DNA of 64,000 nt from Berkiella sp963803015 (GTDB lineage: Bacteria > Pseudomonadota > Gammaproteobacteria > Berkiellales > Berkiellaceae). Shown one piece after another: positions 42,358 to 50,294 of this stretch. The position numbers and the translations under genes were made by a program. Each line of letters starts with the position of its first letter. The first letter of the stretch is position 1. The DNA is taken from NCBI GenBank assembly GCA_963803015.1, contig CAWDKV010000004.1, positions 930,001 through 994,000 on the forward strand, given 5' to 3'. The notes under the pieces were generated by a model. That model had not been told where the DNA came from. It searched no databases and saw only the letters and a list, made by a program, of their open reading frames with translations.

Positions 42358-42599
42358 TTTTCTGAGAAATAAAGATAGGCAGCCATACCAGAAAAGGCAC
42401 CCACAAAAGAAAGCGTAGGAACCATCACTAATCCAAAAAAAGCGGCGTTAAGAGCTGTATTTCCTGAAGCAAGCGTTACTACTGTGGAAACTGTAGAGAT
42501 CCCTGCATAAACACTCATGGCAGCCGCGGGTGAATTTTCCCTTTTTTCGTTCGCGCCCCCAGATATTTGTAATAATTCTTGTGTCATTATTGTTCGCAT
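42354..42599 (-). CDS. Double-glycine-leader peptide resembling class II microcin precursors
   Basis: This small protein of 81 residues starts MRTIMTQELLQISGG, very close to the colicin V/microcin V leader pattern (MRTLTLNELDSVSGG), with the GG processing site at 14-15. The mature part (about 66 residues) has a charged ANEKRENSPAAAM start and two hydrophobic, Gly/Ala/Ser-rich helices (STVSTVVTLASGNTALNAAF; LSFVGAFSGMAAYLYF), fitting a pore-forming peptide. SD AAAGGA is 9 bases before the ATG. No C39 ABC exporter or immunity gene is adjacent. Alternative: a structural or secreted membrane peptide. Confidence 0.65.
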   Translation of the reverse strand: MRTIMTQELLQISGGANEKRENSPAAAMSVYAGISTVSTVVTLASGNTALNAAFFGLVMVPTLSFVGAFSGMAAYLYFSEN

Positions 42600-42664
42600 C
42601 GGCGAGATCCTTTATTTTAGAGAAAACTACAGTCGGCTTTATATCACAGTTACTCTTGATAAGG

Positions 42665-42692
42665 CAAAAAAAACCCTGGATAAACCAGGGTT
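42665..42692 (-). terminator. Rho-independent terminator of rmf
   Basis: Minus strand AACCCTGG TTTAT CCAGGGTT followed by a run of Ts (TTTTTTGCC), 18 bp after the rmf stop. It separates rmf from the leader-peptide gene on the same strand. Confidence 0.85.
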
Positions 42693-42709
42693 GTTCCTTA
42701 ATCTGTTCT

Positions 42710-42892
42710 CTATGACGCCACAGCGATATAACCTGCGACATAGCAAGCATGGCCTATTCGCCAACCGCCCATCCACTGACCGCGTTTGCTTGTTTCATGA
42801 AAAGGGCACTCTTCTTTAGGGTGGCCTTTTAATCCTTGATTGTATCCTAATTTGTATGCCCTTTCTGTTGTATTCCGTTTGACTCTTTTCAT
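42710..42892 (-). CDS. rmf: Ribosome modulation factor Rmf
   Basis: The 60 residues match Rmf: MKRVKRNTTERAYKLGYNQG, then GHPKEECPF and the core RGQWMGGWRIGH. Rmf dimerises 70S ribosomes into inactive 100S particles in stationary or stressed cells. The ATG at 42892 follows GAGG by 6 bases; an upstream in-frame GTG is less likely. Own terminator downstream. An Fnr/Anr-like site lies at 42911-42924. Confidence 0.9.
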   Translation of the reverse strand: MKRVKRNTTERAYKLGYNQGLKGHPKEECPFHETSKRGQWMGGWRIGHACYVAGYIAVAS

Positions 42893-42910
42893 ATTTAACC
42901 TCACTCAAGT

Positions 42911-42924
42911 TTAATGTAGATCAA
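42911..42924 (-). promoter_or_regulatory. Possible FNR/ANR-like box upstream of rmf
   Basis: TTGATCTACATTAA differs by one base from the TTGATnnnnATCAA consensus and is centred about 25 bp before the rmf ATG. An overlapping GATCAACTTGATC palindrome follows. Chance occurrence is possible in AT-rich DNA. Confidence 0.3.
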
Positions 42925-43321
42925 CTTGATCTTTGTTGATAAAAGAAAATAGGTGAAAAATACAGGCGGTGAAATGTGAATTTAAGGATTGAAGTGTTAA
43001 ATCATTCAAAATCATACTTTTCTTCTCTGAGTTATGGAACGTTGCTTTTTATATAAAGATCTAAAAAACGCTTCCCATCTGAAAATTATAACCCAAATAA
43101 ATAAAAAATTAAGTGCACTTACTTTTATTAGTTAAAGAGCAGTCTACAAGTTTTGAGGAATGGATATCTTTCGACAACGTTTCCCTGTCTTGCTGCATCC
43201 TTTTTAACTTTTTTGCGCGAAAATTAACTTAAAAGCTAAATTTCTCCTCACTGTTTGTGTGAACTTACCCCTATTAATAAACGGGTTTGCCCTAAATTGC
43301 AAGCTCAAAAAAGCTGTGTAT
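42925..43321. other. Intergenic gap between rmf and prlC
   Basis: About 400 bp of AT-rich sequence with no credible gene, RNA fold or repeat. It presumably contains the rmf promoter. Confidence 0.4.
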
Positions 43322-45361
43322 TTAAACGGTGATTAAACCGCGATGACGCAATAAAGGTTCAAGTGATGGTTCACGTCCACGGAAGTTTTTAAATAACACC
43401 GCAGCCTCTAAGCTGCCCCCTTTAGCTAAAATTTCATCCCAAAATGATTTACCCGTCTTTGGATTAAAAATCCCTTCTTCTTCAAATCGCGCAAAAGCAT
43501 CTTGAGATAAAACTTCTGCCCAAAGATAACTGTAATATCCTGCTGCATAGCCACCGGAAAAAATATGAGTAAAACTGTGCTGAAAACGAGAATAAGGCGC
43601 AACCGGTGTTACTGTAACAAGCTTGCGCACTTCGTTGAGGATTTCTTGAACCCTTGCTCCTTGCTCCGGATGAAATTCAAGATGTAAGCGGAAATCAAAA
43701 AGCGCAAATTCTATTTGTCTCACCAACATCATGCCTGCTTGAAAATTTCTTAGCTTAAGTAAATTGCTTAAAAATTCTTTTGGCAAAGGTTTTTGATCTT
43801 GATAATGACCAGAAATAAAATCCAAAGCCTCACTTTGCCAACACCAATTTTCCATAAATTGACTTGGCAGCTCTACAGCATCCCACGATACACCGTTAAT
43901 CCCCGAGATACTCGCATAATCTACTTTGGTTAAAAGATGGTGTAAACCATGACCAAACTCATGAAACAGGGTTAACACTTCATCATGAGTCAAAAGAGAA
44001 GGCACAGATTCTGCAGGAGCACGAAAATTACAGGTTAAAAAAGCAATGGGTTTTTGAATTTCTGCAGAGGAGACTCGGCGTACTCTTGCTTCATCCATCC
44101 AAGCCCCGCCGCGTTTTTGTTGGCGGGCATAGAGATCTAAATAAAAACTCCCTATCACTTCATTGTTAGAATCAAATAATTCAAAAAAACGAACGCTAGG
44201 ATGCCACGTTGGAAACGTTTTTTTCTCTACGCAATTAATGCCGTATAAGCGTTTGATCACTTCAAACATACCAGATAAAACGGTATCGATAGGAAAATAA
44301 GGGCGCAGCATCTCGTCAGATAGGGCATATTTTTTTTGTTGGAGCTTTTCACTAAAATAAGCCAAATCCCAAGGCTCAAGAGCGGTTATTCCTGCCGTCT
44401 TCTTGGCAAAATCTGTGAGTTCTGCAAATTCACTTTCAGCAAAAGGCTTGGCTTTTTTAGCCAAATCGTATAAAAAAGAAAGTACTTGCTCTGGGTTTTT
44501 TGCCATTTTTTTGGCAAGAGATAACTCCGCATAATTTTTAAATCCCAAAAGCACCGCCATTTCATGGCGAATGGCGACTATTTTCTCCATCAAAGCAGAA
44601 TTATCCCACTTAGTTTGCGCTCCCAGATCGGACGCTCTAGTAAGATAGGCTTGATGTATTTTCTGCCGCAACGCCCGATTATCAGCATAAGTAATCACCG
44701 CTTGATAACTAGGGTAATCTAAAGTCAAACGCCATCCTGCCACTTCGGCTTTTTCTGCCGCTTGCTTTGCAAGCATTATCGCTTGGGGGGAAAGGCCTGC
44801 TAATTCGTGAATATCGCTAATGTCATGATGCCAATTGTCTGTGGCATCCATCACATGATCTTGAAATTGACTTTGAAGTTTTGAGAGTTCTTGATTGAGC
44901 GCTGCATATTGCTCTTTTTTGGTTTTTTCTAAAGCAACGCCTGCTAATTTAAAATCGCGTAAAGCATTATCAATCACCTTTTTTTGTGCCGTGTTTAATG
45001 TTTCAAATTCAGCACTCTCTCTTAATGCGGCATAAGCTGCATACAGTTTTTCATTTTGGCCTATTTTATTCGCATAATCGGTTAATTTTTCCAAACCACT
45101 ATTGTAAGCTTCACGTAAAGCCGGGGTGTTAGCAACTGAATTTAAATGAGAAACCATCGACCACGCTTTGTTGAGATTATCTTCCCACTCTTCAATAGGT
45201 ACCACTAAAGAAGCCCACGTTGGGGCGCCAGTGCGCACCAGCTTATCTATAGCTGATAAATTATTTTCAATTAACATTGAAATCGCAGGCAAGACATCTT
45301 TGGCTTCAACCTTATCAAAAAGAGGAAGCGCGGTTTTTTGGTGTAAAGGATTTTCTATCAT
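43322..45361 (-). CDS. prlC: Oligopeptidase A (M3 metallopeptidase)
   Basis: This 679-residue cytoplasmic zinc peptidase degrades oligopeptides and cleaved signal peptides. The zinc motif is HEFGHGLHHLL with the distal glutamate region ISGINGVSWDAVELPSQFME. C-terminal segments FSGGYAAGYYSYLWAEVLSQ and the ENPLHQKTALPLFDK start match PrlC. Length equals the E. coli enzyme (680). Divergent from the carbonic-anhydrase-like gene. Confidence 0.95.
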   Translation of the reverse strand: MIENPLHQKTALPLFDKVEAKDVLPAISMLIENNLSAIDKLVRTGAPTWASLVVPIEEWEDNLNKAWSMVSHLNSVANTPALREAYNSGLEKLTDYANKIGQNEKLYAAYAALRESAEFETLNTAQKKVIDNALRDFKLAGVALEKTKKEQYAALNQELSKLQSQFQDHVMDATDNWHHDISDIHELAGLSPQAIMLAKQAAEKAEVAGWRLTLDYPSYQAVITYADNRALRQKIHQAYLTRASDLGAQTKWDNSALMEKIVAIRHEMAVLLGFKNYAELSLAKKMAKNPEQVLSFLYDLAKKAKPFAESEFAELTDFAKKTAGITALEPWDLAYFSEKLQQKKYALSDEMLRPYFPIDTVLSGMFEVIKRLYGINCVEKKTFPTWHPSVRFFELFDSNNEVIGSFYLDLYARQQKRGGAWMDEARVRRVSSAEIQKPIAFLTCNFRAPAESVPSLLTHDEVLTLFHEFGHGLHHLLTKVDYASISGINGVSWDAVELPSQFMENWCWQSEALDFISGHYQDQKPLPKEFLSNLLKLRNFQAGMMLVRQIEFALFDFRLHLEFHPEQGARVQEILNEVRKLVTVTPVAPYSRFQHSFTHIFSGGYAAGYYSYLWAEVLSQDAFARFEEEGIFNPKTGKSFWDEILAKGGSLEAAVLFKNFRGREPSLEPLLRHRGLITV

Positions 45362-45458
45362 TTTATTCTCAGTTCCTTGAAAAAAGTTTTTTCAGTTTAC
45401 AAAATCTTCCCACTAAAGTAAAAAATGCCATAAACTAAACCCATCTATTATTTTATAA

Positions 45459-46007
45459 ATGAGTCAGCCGATGAATATACGCCCCTTTCAGCATCATTTC
45501 CCCCAAATTGGCGAGAGAACCTATGTCGATCCCGCTGCTACCATTATTGGCAACGTCTCCATTGGCAACGATTCTTCTATTTGGCCAGGAGCGAGTATTC
45601 GCGGTGACATGCATCACATTGAGATAGGCAACAGTACCAGCATTCAAGATGGCTGTGTGCTCCATATCACGCATGATAGTGCTTATCACCCCCAGGGGTT
45701 TCCTTTAAAAATTGGCAGCTTTGTCACCGTTGGCCATAAAGCCATATTACATGGTGGCACCATTCAAGATTACAGTCTTATCGGGATTGGCGCTATTGTG
45801 TTAGACGGGGCAATAATTGAGAGCGAAGTAATTGTCGCGGCAGGGAGTTTAGTCCCTCCTGGAAAAACACTCACCGGTGGTTATCTTTGGATGGGCAGCC
45901 CTGTCATTCAAAAACGTCCACTCACGCAAGAAGAGCTGCAATTTATTCGCTATAGCGCCGCTAATTATGTCAAATTAAAAAATGATTATCTAAAAGCGCA
46001 CAAATAA
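45459..46007 (+). CDS. Gamma carbonic anhydrase family protein (YrdA-like)
   Basis: This 182-residue left-handed beta-helix protein has hexapeptide repeats: GNVSIGNDSSIWPGASIRGD, IEIGNSTSIQDGCVLHITHD and GSFVTVGHKAILHGGTIQDY. Histidines that bind zinc in gamma anhydrases are present (LHITHD, VGHKAILHG). Whether it is active is unknown; YrdA-type proteins often lack activity. Located next to prlC as in many relatives. Confidence 0.9.
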   Translation: MSQPMNIRPFQHHFPQIGERTYVDPAATIIGNVSIGNDSSIWPGASIRGDMHHIEIGNSTSIQDGCVLHITHDSAYHPQGFPLKIGSFVTVGHKAILHGGTIQDYSLIGIGAIVLDGAIIESEVIVAAGSLVPPGKTLTGGYLWMGSPVIQKRPLTQEELQFIRYSAANYVKLKNDYLKAHK

Positions 46008-46153
46008 AAACGTGTGCGCGAGGTCTTTCTTAGAGGGGCGGCGCGTTTTTTTTGTCCCTTATTATTCCTAATCCTGATTTTCTGGACTATTATTCCGATG
46101 TTACCTGATAGCGCGCCACTCCTTAAACTTTGGGAAAAGAGTAATAGACCAAA

Positions 46154-48079
46154 ATGATTAATTCGTCGAAAAAACAACAGGTTAGCTTAAAGAAAAAAAA
46201 TAAGATCAATCGTTCCGCCTCATCGCAACTGCGCACCCTAGGACCGATTTCTGATCTTGAGCGCCATCTTCCACCTGAATGGTGGAAAACATTATTTAAT
46301 TCTCTTTATCTTAAAACGGATGGCGATGTTGTTGAGAACCGGGTCAATACCGAACACGATATTAACATGGTCATTAAAGCCACTGGGATTGAGCGAGACG
46401 ACTATATTTTAGATCTGTGCTGTGGTCAGGGCAGACATTCTTTAGAGCTTGCTCTACGTGGGTACCATCATGTGATGGGAGTCGATAGATCACGTTACCT
46501 AGTTCGCTTGGCCAGAAAGCGTGCGAAATCTCTAGGGCTGCCGGTTAGCTTTTCCGAAGGCGATGCGCGTCACTTTCGGCTAAAAGAAAGTTCTATGGAT
46601 TGTGCCATCGTCATGGGAAATTCGTTTGGTTACTTTGAACGCGAAGAAGACGATATTGCCGTACTCAATAACTTGAAAAAAGTGCTCAAATCGCATGGGC
46701 ACTTGGTGTTGGATATCGTCGATGGCACCTGGATGAGTCAGAATTTTGAGGCCCGCTCATGGGAGTGGATTGATCAAAGCCACTTCGTTAACCGGGAACG
46801 TTCTCTCTCTGCTGAAGGCAAGCGTATTATATCAAGAGAAGTAATTACGAACACCGAAATTGGCGTGATGGCCGATCAACTCTATGCAGAAAGGCTTTAT
46901 TCATTAGAAGAAATTTCTAGCATTTTAAATGACCTTGGTTTTAAAAACATTACCAATCATGGCAACATTTATTCACATTCTACACGTGGGCAAGATCTCG
47001 GCATGATGGCAAACCGCTTATTTATTACCGCGATAGCCCCAGCCAAAAAAACTTTGCATGTACCCAAAGTCGCCTCTTTGCAAACAACTGTTATTATGGG
47101 CGATCCCAAATTACCCGATGTCGTCAAAAAAGACGGCATTTATAATGAAGAAGATTTCACCACTATTGACCGACTCAAAGAGACATTGAAACACTTACCC
47201 GATTTTCAATTTCAATACCTTGATAGCCATGCGACCTTGATTCAACAATTAGTCAAATCGCCGCCAAAATTTGTTTTTAACTTATGCGATGAGGGATTTA
47301 ATAATCAGGCATTAAGAGAGCTGCATGTACCTGCCTTGTTAGAAATGCTCAATATTCCTTACACAGGAGCCGGCCCTACTTGCTTAGGCATTTGTTACAA
47401 TAAAGCCCTTGTGCGCTCCATTGCGCAGAGTCTTGATGTGCCAATCCCTCTGGAGACTTATTTTAATCCTTCAGATCAAGCAGCCCATATTCCGCATATT
47501 TTCCCTGCGCTTGTCAAACCTAATTTTGGCGATAGCTCGATCGGAATTACTCAAAACGCCGTGGTGAAAAATGCCGAAGAATTGATCAATTATATTAATT
47601 TTCTCAAAGAAGAATTACCTAATGTGCCCCTTCTCATTCAAGAATATTTACCTGGCACAGAATATAGCGTAGGCATCATTGGCAACCCCGGTAAATTCGA
47701 AGCTTTGCCTATACTCGAAGTAGATTTCTCCGGTTTGCCCGCTGAATTGCCGAAAATTCTATGCTATGAATCAAAGTGGTTGCCTGATTCTCCCTATTGG
47801 AACAACATTAAATATAAAGAAGCTTCTCTTTCTGATGATGCTGCGCGCAAACTTATCGACTGTTCCAATTTATTGTTCGAACATTTGGAGTGCCGCGATT
47901 ATGCGCGTTTTGACTTTAGAGCAGATGCGCAAGGCAACATTAAGCTCCTTGAAGTCAATCCCAATCCTGGTTGGTGCTGGGATGGTAAACTCAACTTTAT
48001 GGCAGAATTTGCTGGCATACCTTATCAGCAAATGTTAGAAATGATTTTAAAGGCTGCGAAAGACAGGCTGGGTTTGTAA
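46154..48079 (+). CDS. Methyltransferase / ATP-grasp (D-Ala-D-Ala ligase-like) fusion
   Basis: The 641 residues form two domains. The N-terminal part (about 60-290) is a class I methyltransferase with motif I ILDLCCGQGRHSLELALRGY and MGNSFGYFEREEDD. The C-terminal part (about 310-635) is an ATP-grasp ligase of the D-alanine-D-alanine type: YTGAGPTCLGICYNKALVRS, ALVKPNFGDSSIGITQNAVV, LIQEYLPGTEYSVGIIGN, and the metal-binding LLEVNPNPGWCWDGKLN. This predicts methylation plus amide-bond formation on a small substrate, not a normal cell-wall Ddl. The M32 peptidase gene begins 2 bp after the stop, so the products may work together. Confidence 0.85.
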   Translation: MINSSKKQQVSLKKKNKINRSASSQLRTLGPISDLERHLPPEWWKTLFNSLYLKTDGDVVENRVNTEHDINMVIKATGIERDDYILDLCCGQGRHSLELALRGYHHVMGVDRSRYLVRLARKRAKSLGLPVSFSEGDARHFRLKESSMDCAIVMGNSFGYFEREEDDIAVLNNLKKVLKSHGHLVLDIVDGTWMSQNFEARSWEWIDQSHFVNRERSLSAEGKRIISREVITNTEIGVMADQLYAERLYSLEEISSILNDLGFKNITNHGNIYSHSTRGQDLGMMANRLFITAIAPAKKTLHVPKVASLQTTVIMGDPKLPDVVKKDGIYNEEDFTTIDRLKETLKHLPDFQFQYLDSHATLIQQLVKSPPKFVFNLCDEGFNNQALRELHVPALLEMLNIPYTGAGPTCLGICYNKALVRSIAQSLDVPIPLETYFNPSDQAAHIPHIFPALVKPNFGDSSIGITQNAVVKNAEELINYINFLKEELPNVPLLIQEYLPGTEYSVGIIGNPGKFEALPILEVDFSGLPAELPKILCYESKWLPDSPYWNNIKYKEASLSDDAARKLIDCSNLLFEHLECRDYARFDFRADAQGNIKLLEVNPNPGWCWDGKLNFMAEFAGIPYQQMLEMILKAAKDRLGL

Positions 48080-48080
48080 A

Positions 48081-49565
48081 TTGCAAGCCTATTTGGATTT
48101 AGTCACTTTATTTCGAAAAATCTTAATTTTACGCTCCATTTCATCACTACTGCGCTGGGATAGCGAAGTAGTGATGCCTCCCAAAAGTGAAAACTTACGC
48201 GCAGAACAGCTAAGCTCCTTGCACACCTTATCGCAAGAATTACTGCTTTCTAGAGAAGTAAAATATTTCTTGAAGCGTGCTCTGGAAATTAAAGACTCAC
48301 TGGATGATTCTCAGAAAAGAAATTTAGATCTCATGGCACATCAACACCGCTATCTTACTGCGTTGCCACCAAAACTTGTTTTAAAACTCAATCAAGCCAT
48401 GCAACACGCAGAAGTGGCTTGGCTGCAAGCCAAAACCGCAAGGGATTTTAAATTATTTGAAACGCCTTTTCATGCCCTTGTAAAATTAGTAAAAGAAAAA
48501 GCCTCTAGATTAAGTGAAAAATTAGGGATCCCTCCTTTTGAAGCTTTAATAGATGAATATGATCCCAATCGTAAACAAGTTGAAATTGATGACTTGTTTA
48601 ATCAAATCAAAGTTTTTTACCCTAATCTGATTTATCAAGCCCAGAAAGCCTTTAATGATGAGATCCCCATTAGTACTCAAAAGTATGATAAGCGCTCGCA
48701 ATTTGCTTTATGCAAAGAATTATTGCGCTTATTACATTTTCCACTGGAAAAAGGCCGTTTAGATGAAAGTGTGCATCCCTTTACCGAAGGTGTGCAAGAA
48801 GATATTCGGATCACAACCATTTTTGATAGAAAAAATCCTTTAAATACCATCATGGGATTAATGCATGAGCTTGGTCATGCCCTATATGATAATGCTCTCC
48901 CACTCCCCACCCGTTTTCAATGCGTAGGGCAAGATGCAGGCATGGTGATTCATGAAGGCGTTGCCCTATTTTGGGAAAAAATGCTTGGCACAAGCCGCCC
49001 TTTTATCCTTTGGCTAAGCCAACATTTAAAACAACACTTTCCAGAAGGGCCTTGGGAACCTGACGCCATTTATCAAAAATTAAATCACGTTAACCCGCAT
49101 GCTGCTCGTATCGATGCTGATGAGATCTGCTATTTAGCACATATTATTTTACGCTATGAAACAGAAAAAGCCTTATTTAATGGTGAATTAAGCGCAAAAC
49201 ATCTTCCAGAATTTTGGGAAGCCAAAGTCTTTCAATTATTGGGGATCAAAAAAGAAAATCCAGCAGAAGATTGTTTACAAGACATTCACTGGGCGCAAGG
49301 GTATTTCGGTTATTTTCACACTTATGGCTTAGGCTTTCTTTTTGCCGCACAATTACACGAAGAGTTACAAATTAACCATCCCGATTTCTTTACCAAGATT
49401 GCCTTTGACAATTCGGGCCCACTTTTAGATTGGTTTACAGAAAATATTTTTCAAAAGGGGGCTTTGTTTCCTGCTGATACCCTCATTCAATCTGTCACAC
49501 ACATGCCTTTATCTTGGCAACCTTGTCTGCATTACTTTCAAAGAAAGTACGACCTTCCTCTTTGA
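48081..49565 (+). CDS. M32 family metallocarboxypeptidase (carboxypeptidase Taq-like)
   Basis: The 494 residues begin at TTG directly after the fusion gene. M32 hallmarks are SSLLRWDSEVVMPPKSENLR, DEYDPNRKQVEIDDLF, the zinc-binding MGLMHELGHALYDN, GMVIHEGVALFWEKM and HVNPHAARIDADEICYLAHI. It removes C-terminal residues from peptides in the cytoplasm. Length is typical. Probably one operon with the ATP-grasp fusion. Confidence 0.93.
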   Translation: MQAYLDLVTLFRKILILRSISSLLRWDSEVVMPPKSENLRAEQLSSLHTLSQELLLSREVKYFLKRALEIKDSLDDSQKRNLDLMAHQHRYLTALPPKLVLKLNQAMQHAEVAWLQAKTARDFKLFETPFHALVKLVKEKASRLSEKLGIPPFEALIDEYDPNRKQVEIDDLFNQIKVFYPNLIYQAQKAFNDEIPISTQKYDKRSQFALCKELLRLLHFPLEKGRLDESVHPFTEGVQEDIRITTIFDRKNPLNTIMGLMHELGHALYDNALPLPTRFQCVGQDAGMVIHEGVALFWEKMLGTSRPFILWLSQHLKQHFPEGPWEPDAIYQKLNHVNPHAARIDADEICYLAHIILRYETEKALFNGELSAKHLPEFWEAKVFQLLGIKKENPAEDCLQDIHWAQGYFGYFHTYGLGFLFAAQLHEELQINHPDFFTKIAFDNSGPLLDWFTENIFQKGALFPADTLIQSVTHMPLSWQPCLHYFQRKYDLPL

Positions 49566-49664
49566 GTCATACCTTGCAACTGCACCATTTCTCAGCATGC
49601 AAAAGGAACTCTTTTGTAAACTCTGCATCTAAAGATTAGAAAAGAGAATCTTCAAGGAGCTGTT

Positions 49665-50294
49665 ATGTCGCATAAAGGCCCACCACCGCCGCCACCACCT
49701 CCAAAACCCAAAGCAAAAGGGGCACTTTTGCCCCTTCCTGATGAAATGCCTGCGGTTATAGCACCACCACCGCCCCCTCCTCCTGGAAAAGGCCCTGCTG
49801 GTAAAACGCCACCGCCTCCTCCTCCTGGAAAAGGTCCTGCTGGTAAAGCACCACCGCCGCCTCAAGGAGCTGTTGCTATTACTCCTTCCTTGTTTACGCT
49901 TACAGTGGGCGAAAGGGTGAATTGGATGATGGATAGTCAAGGGCTTAATCTCAAAGCGCTTAAGATGAAAGCAATCTACCCTGACGCTGCGCTCTTGTCT
50001 AAAGTAAAATTACCGATTTCTCTTGCGGGAAAAGCCATCCCCAATATAGAGAATGAACGCAAAGAAAAATGTTTAACACAACTTAGAATAGAAACTGAAC
50101 AATTACTGCGCGAACTCTTTCAATTACCGACTGATCTTGCCAAACCTTATCTTGATGATATCGATAAAAAATTTAAAAACTGGAAACGTGGGGACGCCGG
50201 TTTAAACGATGCCTATGAATATTTAATAAAAGCCGCCATTAATTGGCGTCAAGAATCTCAAAGCAGAAGAATTGAAACTCTCTCCAGATTATAA
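49665..50294 (+). CDS. Polyproline N-terminal part of a large protein (first frame)
   Basis: The 209 residues begin with MSHKGPPPPPPPPKPKAKGA and repeated PPPPPPGKGPAGK units, then a helical region (TVGERVNWMMDSQGLNLKAL). Proline runs of this kind occur in formin FH1-like and actin-regulatory proteins, where they bind profilin or SH3 domains. SD AAGGAG before the ATG is strong. The frame ends at 50294 while the next frame opens in overlap (from about 50230). The helical content continues there, so the two are probably one protein with a frameshift. Function inferred only; candidate effector. Confidence 0.6.
   Translation: MSHKGPPPPPPPPKPKAKGALLPLPDEMPAVIAPPPPPPPGKGPAGKTPPPPPPGKGPAGKAPPPPQGAVAITPSLFTLTVGERVNWMMDSQGLNLKALKMKAIYPDAALLSKVKLPISLAGKAIPNIENERKEKCLTQLRIETEQLLRELFQLPTDLAKPYLDDIDKKFKNWKRGDAGLNDAYEYLIKAAINWRQESQSRRIETLSRL
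49761..49857 (+). repeat. In-frame proline-rich tandem repeat
   Basis: Two and a half units of about 42 bp encode PPPPPPGKGPAGK with T/A between. Near-identical DNA (CCTCCTCCTGGAAAAGG, CCTGCTGGTAAA) shows recent duplication, prone to length change. Confidence 0.8.

Noticed and set aside
49740..49860. Tandem repeats that could suggest a CRISPR array
   Set aside because: The repeats are contiguous, in frame and encode polyproline; there are no spacers.
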